Origin: Arcobacteraceae bacterium
GTDB taxonomy: Bacteria > Campylobacterota > Campylobacteria > Campylobacterales > Arcobacteraceae
NCBI GenBank assembly: GCA_021107755.1
Contig: JAIOSF010000030.1
Span: forward strand, 1-44,061
Direction of reading: 5' to 3'
Length of the DNA: 44,061 nucleotides
The position numbers were made by a program, and so were the translations under genes. Positions 25,446 to 34,147 of the stretch are shown here, piece after piece. The notes beneath the pieces are model-generated. The model worked only from the letters and a program-made list of their open reading frames with translations, was not told the DNA's origin and did not search any database. Within the stretch, counting starts at the first letter, position 1. Each line of letters starts with the position of its first letter.

Positions 25446-26336
25446 TTAAAAAATTGGTTCAATTTTATTTGCATTTTCTTTTGTTACCATTATTGATTCT
25501 ACAATAATGTTCTTTGCAACTTTCTTTCCATTGATTATATCAACTATAGCTTGAACACCCTCTTTTGCAGAAGTTGGATACACAAAGCTTGCCATTTGAC
25601 TTCCCTCTTGGATTGCAGTTTTTGTTTCTTGGATATAATCTATACCAACCATCGGTATTTTTGTATTCTTTTGAAGTCGATTCATAACTTCTCTTGCACC
25701 TATTAACATACTATCGCTATGAGAATAAATAGCATCGAAATTGACTTTATCTTGATATATCTCCTCCATCACTTTTATAGCATCATTACGAAGATAGTTT
25801 CCTCTTCTTAAAACTATATTGATATTTGGATATTTTTTAACAATATCTAAAAAACCATTTTTTCTTTGTGTTGTAGAAGATGCTCCTTCAACCCCTTGCA
25901 ACATAAGAATAGTACCTTTTTTATTTAACTTTTTTACTAATAATTTTGCAGCATTTTGCCCTATTTTATAATTATCAGGAGCTATAAATACAGTATAATC
26001 ATCACTTCTTATTGTTCTACTTATCAAAATAACTTTGATACCCTTATCCATTGCTTTTTTTAATACAAGTGATGTGATTTGTGCATCTTTGGGACTTGCT
26101 ATAATAAAGTCAACACCTTGATTTATAAACTCTTCAATATCACGAATTTGCTTTGATACTTTTGCATTTGCATCTTTAACATAGAGTTTTAAGTTTGAAT
26201 ACTTATTAATTTCATGTTTCACTTGCTTTACTTGAGCTAGTCTCCAATCATTAGATAATGTATCTTGTGAGAATCCAACTACATACTGTTTTGAAAAAAG
26301 ATATATTGGAAATAATAACACTAAAAAAAACTTCAT
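25446..26336 (-). CDS. Periplasmic binding protein of the sugar-binding (RbsB/LuxP-like) type
   Basis: A 296-aa secreted protein with signal peptide MKFFLVLLFPIYLFS. The two-lobed type I periplasmic binding fold is shown by YVVGFSQDTLSNDWR, FIIASPKDAQITSLVLKKAMDKGIKVI, NAAKLLVKKL followed by GTILMLQGVEGASST, FDAIYSHSDSMLIGA, and MVGIDYIQE. No ABC permease or ATPase gene lies nearby. Instead the next gene encodes a membrane GGDEF/EAL sensor, so a role as extracellular signal receptor, as in LuxP/LuxQ or NspS/MbaA, is more likely than transport (inference). The ligand is not evident; the fold usually binds sugars or autoinducers. Confidence 0.88.
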   Translation of the reverse strand: MKFFLVLLFPIYLFSKQYVVGFSQDTLSNDWRLAQVKQVKHEINKYSNLKLYVKDANAKVSKQIRDIEEFINQGVDFIIASPKDAQITSLVLKKAMDKGIKVILISRTIRSDDYTVFIAPDNYKIGQNAAKLLVKKLNKKGTILMLQGVEGASSTTQRKNGFLDIVKKYPNINIVLRRGNYLRNDAIKVMEEIYQDKVNFDAIYSHSDSMLIGAREVMNRLQKNTKIPMVGIDYIQETKTAIQEGSQMASFVYPTSAKEGVQAIVDIINGKKVAKNIIVESIMVTKENANKIEPIF

Positions 26337-26472
26337 CCAATACCTTTATTATTTATATAATTTATTATTATACATAAATAAAAATAAATGTTCACAACTA
26401 ATTTTTATAATTTTATTATTATAAATATCTATTATCTATAATTTTATCATAAAACTTATTTAGGAGTGGGTT

Positions 26473-26625
26473 ATGGAACTAATATTTGCATTAATTATTG
26501 TTACATTTTTTGTGGTACTAAATCAAGTAAGAATTGCTCTTGTAGGTGATAACAATTCTGCTTCTGAAATTTTAATAGGTTTATCTACTATTTTATTTGG
26601 ATTTCTTTATTCTCTTTTTGTCTAA
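26473..26625 (+). CDS. Small membrane protein (50 aa)
   Basis: A 50-codon frame preceded by a strong ribosome site (AGGAGTGGGTT). It encodes two hydrophobic segments: residues 1-17 (ELIFALIIVTFFVVL) and 31-50 (EILIGLSTILFGFLYSLFV), joined by a short polar loop with VGDNNSAS. It lies between the divergent binding protein gene and dapA and ends 66 bases before dapA. I recognise no family. The ribosome site, compact frame and membrane topology argue that it is real. Confidence 0.65.
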   Translation: MELIFALIIVTFFVVLNQVRIALVGDNNSASEILIGLSTILFGFLYSLFV

Positions 26626-26648
26626 TATCATTATTATACAATCTTTGA

Positions 26649-26654
26649 TATAAT
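26649..26654 (+). promoter_or_regulatory. -10 box of the dapA promoter
   Basis: TATAAT at 26649-26654, preceded by TG one base upstream (extended -10), 37 bases before the dapA ATG. No clear -35. Confidence 0.5.
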
Positions 26655-26691
26655 CGCCAAATTATATTAAATATAGTAAGGGATAAAGTAA

Positions 26692-27582
26692 ATGACAATT
26701 GTTACAGGAGCTACTACAGCTATTATTACCCCATTTAGAAATGGACAATTAGATGAACAAAAATATGCTCAGCTAATACAAAGACAAATTGACAACGGTA
26801 TAGATGGAATTTGTCCAGTTGGAACAACGGGGGAGAGTGCAACACTCACTCATGATGAACACAAAAGATGTATTGAAATTGCAGTTGAAGTTACAAAAGG
26901 GACAACTTCTAAAGTACTTGCAGGTGCAGGAAGTAATTCAACAGCAGAAGCAGTAGAGATTGCAAAACATGCTCAAAAATGTGGTGTAGATGCACTTTTT
27001 TCTGTTAGCCCGTACTATAATAAACCATCTCAAGAGGGATTATATCAACACTACAAAGCTATTGCAAATGCAGTACCAGAGCTTGGTGTTATGCTTTATA
27101 ATGTACCAGGAAGAACTGGTGTTGATATCGAAGCTGATACAGTTATCAGACTTTTTGATGATTGTAAAAATATTTATGGTATCAAAGAAGCTACAGGAAG
27201 TTTAGAAAGAACTACACAACTTCTTTCACGAAGATCTGAACTAAAAGTCTTAAGTGGAGATGATGCTATTGATTTTCCAATGTTAGCAAATGGTGGTGCT
27301 GGTATCACTTCTGTTACTGCAAACTTATTACCTGATTTAAAAAGTAAACTCACCCATGAAGCACTAAAGGGTAACTTTTTAGAAGCTAGAGAAATCAACA
27401 ATATGTTGTATCCTATAAACAGTGTACTGTTTTGTGAATCAAACCCTATCCCTATAAAAGCAGCTATGTATATAGCTGGACTTATAGATACATTAGAGTA
27501 TAGACTTCCACTTACTGCTCCAAGTAGTGAAAATATGAAAAAAATTGAAGTAGTTATGAAAAACTACAACATTGTAAAGTAA
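26692..27582 (+). CDS. dapA: 4-hydroxy-tetrahydrodipicolinate synthase
   Basis: A 296-aa aldolase-fold enzyme that condenses pyruvate with aspartate semialdehyde in the lysine and meso-diaminopimelate pathway. Y136 and the Schiff-base K165 (GIKEATGS) are present, along with CPVGTTGESATL (residues 41-52), YYNKPSQEGLYQHY and LYNVPGRTGV carrying the conserved Arg. AAGGGATAAAG precedes the ATG. The next gene, for a zinc-ribbon protein, follows after 9 bases. Confidence 0.97.
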   Translation: MTIVTGATTAIITPFRNGQLDEQKYAQLIQRQIDNGIDGICPVGTTGESATLTHDEHKRCIEIAVEVTKGTTSKVLAGAGSNSTAEAVEIAKHAQKCGVDALFSVSPYYNKPSQEGLYQHYKAIANAVPELGVMLYNVPGRTGVDIEADTVIRLFDDCKNIYGIKEATGSLERTTQLLSRRSELKVLSGDDAIDFPMLANGGAGITSVTANLLPDLKSKLTHEALKGNFLEAREINNMLYPINSVLFCESNPIPIKAAMYIAGLIDTLEYRLPLTAPSSENMKKIEVVMKNYNIVK

Positions 27583-27591
27583 TCTAAATTA

Positions 27592-27891
27592 ATGTATACA
27601 ATTATAGCTATCTTACTTCTTTTTTTGATAGCTATATTTTCTATCCTTCTATATTTCAAATCAAAAAAATCAAGACAAGAGATGCTTGATAGTGGAACTT
27701 GTCCTTCATGTTTAGCCCAACCAAAAAGTTTTAAAGATGAGAATACCAATACATTTTTTAAAGTAGAGCCTATCAAAAAAAGAATATTAAAAAGCCATGG
27801 TTGTAGTGGTATAACTGAATTTGAATATATCTGTAATAACTGTGGACTTAAAGAGGTTCACACTAGTGTGGGTCAAAGTTGTAGTATTTAA
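27592..27891 (+). CDS. Membrane-anchored zinc-ribbon protein
   Basis: A 99-aa protein with an N-terminal membrane helix (about residues 3-22) and a cytoplasmic C-terminal domain holding two CxxC pairs, C37-PS-C40 and C81-NN-C84, which should bind one zinc ion. Two further Cys lie at C71 and C97. I recognise no named family and cannot assign a function. It directly follows dapA and probably shares its transcript. It converges on the histidine kinase gene, whose stop is 15 bases away. Confidence 0.7.
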   Translation: MYTIIAILLLFLIAIFSILLYFKSKKSRQEMLDSGTCPSCLAQPKSFKDENTNTFFKVEPIKKRILKSHGCSGITEFEYICNNCGLKEVHTSVGQSCSI

Positions 27892-27906
27892 AATAGTAGT
27901 TATATA

Positions 27907-29124
27907 TCATCTTATAATCTTTAATTCAATACTACTATCACTATAACTATATTCTAAAGCATAACCATTTAATGCAATAATATTTTTTATAATAAATAAT
28001 CCAAAACCATATCCCGTAGAACTTTTATGTCTTTGATTTTTATCTATTTTCCAATTCTTTAGATCTTGGGATAAATCAACTGGTAGTTTATCACCAATAT
28101 TAATAAATGAGATACTATTCTTTGAGCATTTTATAATTAATTTTTTATCATCTGCATATTTTAAAGCATTGTCAATTAAATTTTTAAAACATAATATCCA
28201 TAACTCTTTATCACCTTGTATTTCAAAATTATCACAATTTTCTATTAATATATTATTTTTGTTTTCCATGCCAACTTTTTCAATAGCTAAGGTTAAAATA
28301 TTATGGGTATTATGAGGTATTAGTTCTATATTATTTTGATATACGATTAAACTCTCAATTACTGAAAATTCATCTAGTTCATTATTCAATCTATTTAGTA
28401 AGATATTGAATTTATCATGTGTATATTTAGAAGGCTCTTGTTTTAGATAAAACATCCCTTTTGCAATTGGCATTTTCATCTCATGCATAAATATTTTATT
28501 GAACATCTCTCTAGTTTCTAAAATATATTTTATTTTTCCTATTGATTTATTATAAGAACTAATCATCTGTTTTATCTCGTCATAGCTAGAGTCTAATTGA
28601 AGAGGAGTTAAATCTCCATCTTCTAAATTATGTAATTTATTTTGCATTAAAGATAATGGATTTAAAGATTTTTTTACTCTAATATATAAAAGAATTTGAG
28701 AGATAAGTAAAACTAAAAATACTCCATGTATAATAATCATATTTTCATTTTTTTTAGTATCCTCAACAAATATTTCAGATATTGAGTTATATATATGGAT
28801 TACTTTTATGTTATTGAATTCTATTACCGTAAAGCCTTTGGCACTATTTCCTTTTTGGGTAACTATTTTATGCTGTTTTGGTATAGATTTTTTATAAACT
28901 TGCATATCTAAGATTTTTAAATTATCATTATTTATTGGGATAGATTGTACTAATAATGGTTGTAAAGAGCTAACAGCACTAAAATATCTAGCCATAGTAT
29001 GCTCTTTGTGCTGATGAATTTGTTGGATATAAAAAACAATCCATAATATAACAATAAATAAAAAAGATAAAACAAATAAAAAACTTGTTTGTGCTAAAAG
29101 TGAATTTTTAATTTTATTCAACAA
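27907..29124 (-). CDS. Sensor histidine kinase, ArsS-like
   Basis: A 405-aa two-component kinase with helices at about 13-33 and 128-148, a small periplasmic sensor between them, and a HAMP-like region. The H box is FMHEMKMPIAKG with phosphoacceptor H214; its MPIAKG context resembles the ArsS group of Helicobacter and Campylobacter. The ATPase domain has the N box NLIDNALKYADD and the G box GYGFGLFIIKN. It overlaps the response regulator gene by 11 bases, so the two form one unit. The signal is unknown. The genes that share its promoter element point to envelope or redox stress (inference). Confidence 0.9.
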   Translation of the reverse strand: MLNKIKNSLLAQTSFLFVLSFLFIVILWIVFYIQQIHQHKEHTMARYFSAVSSLQPLLVQSIPINNDNLKILDMQVYKKSIPKQHKIVTQKGNSAKGFTVIEFNNIKVIHIYNSISEIFVEDTKKNENMIIIHGVFLVLLISQILLYIRVKKSLNPLSLMQNKLHNLEDGDLTPLQLDSSYDEIKQMISSYNKSIGKIKYILETREMFNKIFMHEMKMPIAKGMFYLKQEPSKYTHDKFNILLNRLNNELDEFSVIESLIVYQNNIELIPHNTHNILTLAIEKVGMENKNNILIENCDNFEIQGDKELWILCFKNLIDNALKYADDKKLIIKCSKNSISFINIGDKLPVDLSQDLKNWKIDKNQRHKSSTGYGFGLFIIKNIIALNGYALEYSYSDSSIELKIIR

Positions 29125-29776
29125 TTCTATATCCTCTACCTCTTAGGGAAATTATATGTTTTCCCTCTGAATATGGTTTTATTTTTTGTCTTATTTTGCT
29201 GATAATCATCTCTAAAGAATTTCCATTATGTGAGTGTATTGATAGTGCACTACCTAGAAGTTGTTCTTTTGAAGATATTCCACCATAGTTTTTTACAAGT
29301 GTTTTACACACTTCAAATTCTGCTTCTGTTAAATAAAGTAGATTATCTTTATATTTTATATCTCTTGAGTTCTCATCTATAATAAAATCTCTTTGAGCTT
29401 GTTGATTTTCTTTTAGATTTTTTGTTCTTCTAAGTATGCTTGAAATTCTTGCGTATAATTCATCTGGGTCATAAGGTTTTGGAAGATAATCATCTGCCCC
29501 AATCCCTAAACCCAATACTTTATCAGATGTACTACCTCTTGCTGTTGAGATGATAATAGGAATATCACTTTTTTTTCTAAATTCTTTACAAACTTCAAGA
29601 CCATCAATCCCTGGAAGTCCTAAATCTAATAACACTAAATCATAATCATTTAGATTTAAAACCAAAGCTTTAAAAGGGTCATCACAAACTTCAGTCTGTA
29701 TATTTCTTGCTCCTAAAAAATCATCAATAAGTTCTGCAAATTCTAAATCATCTTCAACTAGTAGTAATTTTATCAT
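29114..29776 (-). CDS. OmpR-family response regulator
   Basis: A 220-aa regulator with a receiver domain (1-115): acidic pair E8/D9/D10, phosphoacceptor D51 (LLDLGLPG) and the Lys in PKPYDPDEL. A winged-helix DNA-binding domain follows (about 125-220), with LLYLTEAEFEVCKTL and SLRGRGYRIV. It pairs with the overlapping ArsS-like kinase and lies one base after the cytochrome c'-like gene, so it is probably expressed from that gene's promoter. It is the natural candidate to bind the 31-bp element found there and upstream of the Spy-like gene (inference). Confidence 0.93.
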   Translation of the reverse strand: MIKLLLVEDDLEFAELIDDFLGARNIQTEVCDDPFKALVLNLNDYDLVLLDLGLPGIDGLEVCKEFRKKSDIPIIISTARGSTSDKVLGLGIGADDYLPKPYDPDELYARISSILRRTKNLKENQQAQRDFIIDENSRDIKYKDNLLYLTEAEFEVCKTLVKNYGGISSKEQLLGSALSIHSHNGNSLEMIISKIRQKIKPYSEGKHIISLRGRGYRIVE

Positions 29777-29777
29777 T

Positions 29778-30242
29778 TTAATCCATTAAATATTTTACTT
29801 TATCTTTGTATGCTGTATGACAATTGATACAACTTGTACTAAATTCAGTTACAGCGTCAAAAGCTTTATTCCAATCTTTTGCATTAACAGCTTTTTCTAT
29901 TGCTTCAACATCTTCATCCATTTTCTTATCATAATAAACTAGCATTGATTTAAATCCTTCTTGATCCTCTTTTGCCATAATAACCCATGGTTTTTTTCTT
30001 GGAGCTGGATGAGTTCTAATCAAATCAATACCTCTATCAACTAAAAATTTATTCATACTAAGTATACCAGTTTGGATATTATTATTTGCCATTGCCATAC
30101 CACTCATAAGCTGTGTATAGCTTATATCTTCTTTCTTCATACTTTTTACTAAATCATCTGCTGTTTTTTCTTGTGCAAAAAGTCCACTTGTAAGTGATGT
30201 TGTTGCAACTGCTATTATTAATAGTTTATTTAATGTTTTCAT
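29778..30242 (-). CDS. Cytochrome c'-like periplasmic haem protein
   Basis: A 154-aa protein with signal peptide MKTLNKLLIIAVATTSLTSGLFA and a single haem c site at the C-terminal end, C138-IN-C141-H142. A C-terminal CxxCH after a mainly helical chain is the plan of cytochromes c' and c556, four-helix proteins that bind NO or transfer electrons. It heads the operon that continues into the response regulator and kinase. The ATG is preceded by AAAGGAAAGAAA. Its promoter shares a 31-bp element with the Spy/cytochrome b561 operon. The exact subfamily is uncertain. Confidence 0.82.
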   Translation of the reverse strand: MKTLNKLLIIAVATTSLTSGLFAQEKTADDLVKSMKKEDISYTQLMSGMAMANNNIQTGILSMNKFLVDRGIDLIRTHPAPRKKPWVIMAKEDQEGFKSMLVYYDKKMDEDVEAIEKAVNAKDWNKAFDAVTEFSTSCINCHTAYKDKVKYLMD

Positions 30243-30267
30243 TTTCTTTCCTTTGTTTTATTAAAGA

Positions 30268-30322
30268 AGTATATCAGTATAAGTTAATCAATATTTCAAG
30301 TAAAACTAAATGAACTTAAATA
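30268..30322 (-). promoter_or_regulatory. Promoter and conserved element of the cytochrome c'/two-component operon
   Basis: On the minus strand TATACT (30273-30268) is a -10 box. The 31 bases 30292-30322 match 31391-31421 at 28 positions, at the same distance (18 nt) from the same -10 hexamer. This looks like the activator site of the response regulator encoded downstream. Confidence 0.6.
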
Positions 30323-30348
30323 GAATAATACCTCTATATTATGATTTA

Positions 30349-30873
30349 CTATTTTTTAGTAAACCACATTCTACTTAAAATATTTTCTTTAGTCTTTAAC
30401 CTATAAGAGAATACACCTACTATATGCATTGCAATTAAAAATAATAATACCTTGGTAAGAATACCATGTGCTATTCCCATATTATAATCTTTAAAACTAT
30501 TATATATTTCACCATCCATACCAAAAAATATCATTTCTCCAATCCCTGAACCTTTGGATAATAATATACCACTTAATCCAACCAAAGTAAGCACTACATA
30601 TATTGCTATATGATTAAATTTAATCAATTTTTCTCTAAATGAACTTACCTTTAATGGTTCTAGCTTTGGATGTTTTCCAATATTTATAATTCTAATAATA
30701 GTTAAAACTAAAACTATTAATCCCAGTATCATATGTATTTTAAACGAACCAAATTTTTCTATTGTATTTGGTATTTCTGATAATACAAATGTGCCAGTTA
30801 CTAATAGAAATACAATCATTAAGCCTTGAACCAAGTGAAAAATAATTGCACTTGAGTTATATTTTGTTAACAT
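30349..30873 (-). CDS. Cytochrome b561-type diheme membrane protein
   Basis: A 174-aa inner-membrane protein with four helices. His residues at H13, H47, H88, H136 and H150 sit in or near the helices, as expected for the two b-type haems of bacterial cytochrome b561 or the cytochrome subunit of a dehydrogenase. It would move electrons between quinone and a periplasmic partner. It follows the Spy-like gene with no gap (start and stop adjoin), so the two share a transcript. The partner may be the cytochrome c'-like protein encoded next (inference). Confidence 0.87.
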   Translation of the reverse strand: MLTKYNSSAIIFHLVQGLMIVFLLVTGTFVLSEIPNTIEKFGSFKIHMILGLIVLVLTIIRIINIGKHPKLEPLKVSSFREKLIKFNHIAIYVVLTLVGLSGILLSKGSGIGEMIFFGMDGEIYNSFKDYNMGIAHGILTKVLLFLIAMHIVGVFSYRLKTKENILSRMWFTKK

Positions 30874-31335
30874 CTAGTTATTCTTTTGTAAAGATAACTT
30901 TTGTATTACTATCTTTTTTTGCTCTTCATCTAAAATATTGAGTATTTTCTCAATCATACTAGCTTGTACTTTAATCATTTGCTTAGAAAATTGAGCTCTA
31001 TTGTTTATAAAATCTTCCTTGTTAAACTTACCATCTTTTGTAAATGTTAGTGTTAAAGTTTTTTTATCTTCCATTGTTTCAATATTTTTTTCTTTTAAAT
31101 CAAACATAACTTTTCTTATCTCAACTCTTTGTACTCTTGTAAGATCTAACTCTGAAATAGTTGACATCAAACTATACATACTATTAGAACTTTTGTGGGA
31201 ATTAAACAGCATACCTCTTTTGTAATCGTTTGGAAAATCATCTCTACAACCTTGACCATCTCTCATACCAAATCCATAAGCTGTACTTCCAGCAACAAAC
31301 ACTGCTAATCCTAGTGTAATAATTTGTTTTTTCAT
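30874..31335 (-). CDS. Spy/CpxP-like periplasmic protein
   Basis: A 153-aa secreted protein with signal peptide MKKQIITLGLAVFVAGSTAYG. Two helical segments resemble the LTxxQ repeats of the Spy/CpxP family: LDLTRVQRVEIRKVM (about residues 64-78) and ILDEEQKKIVIQKL (about 135-148). Family members are envelope-stress chaperones or sensors that bind unfolded proteins and sometimes modulate a two-component kinase. An early Cys and a Gly/Asp/Arg-rich N-terminus are seen. Its promoter carries the element shared with the two-component operon, which fits a Cpx-like circuit (inference). Confidence 0.75.
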   Translation of the reverse strand: MKKQIITLGLAVFVAGSTAYGFGMRDGQGCRDDFPNDYKRGMLFNSHKSSNSMYSLMSTISELDLTRVQRVEIRKVMFDLKEKNIETMEDKKTLTLTFTKDGKFNKEDFINNRAQFSKQMIKVQASMIEKILNILDEEQKKIVIQKLSLQKNN

Positions 31336-31366
31336 AATATTCCCTTTTCTTTATTTTTGTAAGAGA

Positions 31367-31421
31367 AGTATAACGGTACAGCTTAACTGATATTTCAAGT
31401 GAAATTAAATGAAGTTAAATA
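31367..31421 (-). promoter_or_regulatory. Promoter and conserved element of the Spy-like/cytochrome b561 operon
   Basis: On the minus strand TATACT (31372-31367) is the -10 box. The 31 bases 31391-31421 are 28/31 identical to 30292-30322. The region between element and -10 is also partly conserved, and the spacing is the same. Confidence 0.6.
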
Positions 31422-31438
31422 AACTATCTAAAATACAC

Positions 31439-31467
31439 TTGACAAAGAAAGACTAAAGTGTTATAAT
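31439..31467 (+). promoter_or_regulatory. Consensus sigma-70 promoter of clpB
   Basis: TTGACA (31439-31444) and TATAAT (31462-31467) are both perfect and 17 bp apart, with TG one base before the -10. It is the only promoter in the window where I see a consensus -35. A promoter this strong fits a gene normally held down by a repressor. Confidence 0.85.
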
Positions 31468-31471
31468 TTTA

Positions 31472-31498
31472 TTAGCACTTAAAGTTTAAGAGTGCTAA
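31472..31498 (+). promoter_or_regulatory. CIRCE operator (HrcA site) upstream of clpB
   Basis: TTAGCACTT-N9-GAGTGCTAA, one mismatch from the CIRCE consensus TTAGCACTC-N9-GAGTGCTAA. It starts 5 bp after the -10 box and lies 22 bp before the ATG, so HrcA would block initiation. The hrcA gene itself is not in the window. Confidence 0.92.
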
Positions 31499-31520
31499 TC
31501 TTAACAAACAAAGGTATAAA

Positions 31521-34100
31521 ATGAGTAATAATATATTTGAAAAACTAACAAACCAAATGCAAGAAACAATAGAATCGGGATTGAGTTTAGCATTGCACAA
31601 TAAAAATCAAGAAGTAGAAGTGGTACATATACTTTGGGGACTTCTTACAAATACAAGTAGTGTATTAAATCAACTGCTAAATAAAATGAATTTAGATAAA
31701 ACAGCTATTGAATTAGAGGCTAAAAGTGTTGCAGGAAAACTTGTAACATCAAGTTCTGTTTCAAAAGAGAATATAAAAATAAGTAGAAATGTAGTAGATA
31801 CTTTAAACAATGCAAGTGGACTAATGGCAAGTATTGGAGATAGTTTTTTAGCTGTTGATACTTGGATAATAGCAAATTTAAATCATAAAACTTTTCAAGA
31901 TGTATTAGGAAAATATGTAGATTTAAAAGAGGTAAAAAAAGAACTAGAAACAATAAGAGGTGGAGCTAAAGTTGATAGTCAAAGTGGAGATGATAACCTT
32001 GAAGCATTAACAAAATATGGTATTGATTTAAATCAAAGAGCAATTGATGGAAAACTTGACCCTGTAATTGGACGAGATGAACAGCTAACGAGAATGATGC
32101 AAATACTTATTAGAAAAACAAAAAATAATCCTATTTTACTAGGTGAACCAGGTACTGGTAAAACTGCAATTGCTGAAGGTTTAGCACAAAGAATAGTAAA
32201 TAAAGATGTACCAACTTCACTAGCAAATAAAAAAGTGGTAAGTCTTGATATGTCAGCACTAATTGCTGGGGCTAAATATAGAGGAGAATTTGAAGATAGA
32301 CTAAAAGCTGTTATTAAAGAGGTACAAAAAGTTGGAAACATTATCCTTTTTATAGATGAGATTCATACTATTATAGGTGCCGGAGCAAGTGAAGGGTCAA
32401 TGGATGCTGCAAATATCTTAAAACCAGCACTAGCAAGAGGTGAGTTACATACAATTGGTGCAACTACACTTAAAGAGTATAGAAAATATTTTGAAAAAGA
32501 TGCAGCAATGCAAAGAAGATTTCAACCTATTAATGTAGATGAACCAAGTGTAAATGAAGCATTACAAATTCTTAGAGGTATTAAAGAAAAATTAGAAACT
32601 CACCATAATGTTACTATCAACGATAGTGCACTTGTAAGTGCAGCAAAATTGAGTGATAGATATATTACAGATAGATTTTTACCAGATAAAGCTATTGACT
32701 TAATCGATGAAGCAGCAGCTGAACTTAAAATGCAAATTGAGTCTGAACCAACAGTACTTTCTACAACAAAAAGAGCTATAGGAACTCTTGAAGTTGAAAA
32801 AGAAGCACTAAAAATGGAAAAAGGTGATAAAAATAAAACTCGCCTTGACGAGATAGAAAAAGAGTTAAGTGATCTAAAAGAGAAACAAAGAGGTCTTGAA
32901 ACTCAATTTAAAAATGAGAAAGAGACTTTTAATGCTGTTTCAACTATCAAAACTCAAATAGATGAACTAAGAGGAAAAGCAGAACGAGCAAAAAGAGAAA
33001 GTAAATTTGAAGAGGCAGCACAAATTGAATATGGACAAATCCCAGAACTAGAAAAACAGATAAAAGAAAACGAAGACAAATGGGCAAAAATGCAAGAACA
33101 TGGAACACTTTTACGAAATTTTGTAGATGAAGAGGCGATTGCTAGTATTGTGTCAAGATGGACTGGTATCCCTGTAAATAAAATGCTTAAAGATGAAAAA
33201 TCTAGAATTTTAGAAGTTGAAAATGTACTTAAAAAAGATGTTATTGGTCAAGATGAAGCACTCAAAGCAATATCTAGAGCAATCAAGAGAAACAAAGCCG
33301 GATTAAGTGATGAGACAAGACCAATAGGAAGTTTCTTATTTCTTGGACCAACAGGTGTTGGTAAAACAGAAAGTGCAAAAACATTAGCAAAATTTTTATT
33401 TGATGATGAAAAATCACTCATAAGATTTGATATGTCTGAATATATGGAAAAACATAGTGCAAGTAGACTTGTGGGAGCAGCACCTGGATATGTTGGTTAT
33501 GAAGAGGGGGGACAACTCACAGAAAAGGTACGAAGAAAACCATATAGTGTAATACTATTTGATGAGATAGAGAAAGCACATCCAGATGTATTTAATATCT
33601 TACTTCAAGTTCTTGATGATGGAAGATTAACTGATAACAAAGGTGTAACAGTTGATTTTAAAAATACTATTATTATTCTTACATCAAATATTGGAAGTAG
33701 AAAAATTATAGAGATTGAAGATAAAGAGCAAAGAAAAGAGGAGGTTTTAACTGAACTTAAAGGGCATTTTAGACCAGAATTTTTAAATAGACTTGATGAT
33801 ATAGTGATATTTGAACAACTAGGACTTGAAGCGATTGCAAATATTGTTGATATTATGTTTAATTCTATTGCTAAAAAAGTAGCAGCAAAAGCTATACTAC
33901 TAACTATAACAGATGAAGCAAAACATTATATAGCAGAAGCTGGATTTGATCCAGTATATGGGGCAAGACCACTTAAAAGAGCACTATATGAAATAGTTGA
34001 AGATAAACTAGCTGACTTGATACTTGAAGAAAAAGTTGAAGAGGGAAGTAGTGTAGAGTTTGATATAAAAGATGGAGAGATTGTTGTAAACATCTCTTAA
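31521..34100 (+). CDS. clpB: Chaperone ClpB (Hsp100 disaggregase)
   Basis: An 859-aa AAA+ disaggregase that works with DnaK to rescue aggregated proteins. It has an N-terminal Clp repeat domain (1-150), a first ATPase domain with Walker [10 protein letters not shown] (208-216), and a long coiled-coil middle domain (about 400-530, Lys/Glu-rich) that distinguishes ClpB from ClpA. The second ATPase domain has Walker [10 protein letters not shown] (609-617) and the pore loop GYVGYEEGG. Length is typical. The CIRCE element and consensus promoter show control by HrcA. The ribosome site is AAAGG. Confidence 0.98.
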   Translation: MSNNIFEKLTNQMQETIESGLSLALHNKNQEVEVVHILWGLLTNTSSVLNQLLNKMNLDKTAIELEAKSVAGKLVTSSSVSKENIKISRNVVDTLNNASGLMASIGDSFLAVDTWIIANLNHKTFQDVLGKYVDLKEVKKELETIRGGAKVDSQSGDDNLEALTKYGIDLNQRAIDGKLDPVIGRDEQLTRMMQILIRKTKNNPILLGEPGTGKTAIAEGLAQRIVNKDVPTSLANKKVVSLDMSALIAGAKYRGEFEDRLKAVIKEVQKVGNIILFIDEIHTIIGAGASEGSMDAANILKPALARGELHTIGATTLKEYRKYFEKDAAMQRRFQPINVDEPSVNEALQILRGIKEKLETHHNVTINDSALVSAAKLSDRYITDRFLPDKAIDLIDEAAAELKMQIESEPTVLSTTKRAIGTLEVEKEALKMEKGDKNKTRLDEIEKELSDLKEKQRGLETQFKNEKETFNAVSTIKTQIDELRGKAERAKRESKFEEAAQIEYGQIPELEKQIKENEDKWAKMQEHGTLLRNFVDEEAIASIVSRWTGIPVNKMLKDEKSRILEVENVLKKDVIGQDEALKAISRAIKRNKAGLSDETRPIGSFLFLGPTGVGKTESAKTLAKFLFDDEKSLIRFDMSEYMEKHSASRLVGAAPGYVGYEEGGQLTEKVRRKPYSVILFDEIEKAHPDVFNILLQVLDDGRLTDNKGVTVDFKNTIIILTSNIGSRKIIEIEDKEQRKEEVLTELKGHFRPEFLNRLDDIVIFEQLGLEAIANIVDIMFNSIAKKVAAKAILLTITDEAKHYIAEAGFDPVYGARPLKRALYEIVEDKLADLILEEKVEEGSSVEFDIKDGEIVVNIS

Positions 34101-34105
34101 TAACA

Positions 34106-34138
34106 ATAAAGTTTCCAAGAATACCTTGGAAACTTTAT
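34106..34138. terminator. Bidirectional terminator between clpB and cytochrome c
   Basis: A 14-bp perfect stem: 34106-34119 pairs with 34125-34138, loop AATAC. The core arms are AAAGTTTCCAAG and CTTGGAAACTTT. A and T runs in the arms serve both strands, and the two genes converge on it. Confidence 0.85.
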
Positions 34139-34147
34139 ACTAAAAAA

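Noticed and set aside
30345-30363. Hairpin TTTACTA/TAGTAAA at the end of the cytochrome b561 gene as a terminator
   Set aside because: Only a 7-bp A/T-rich stem, with no T tract on the minus strand; too weak to call.
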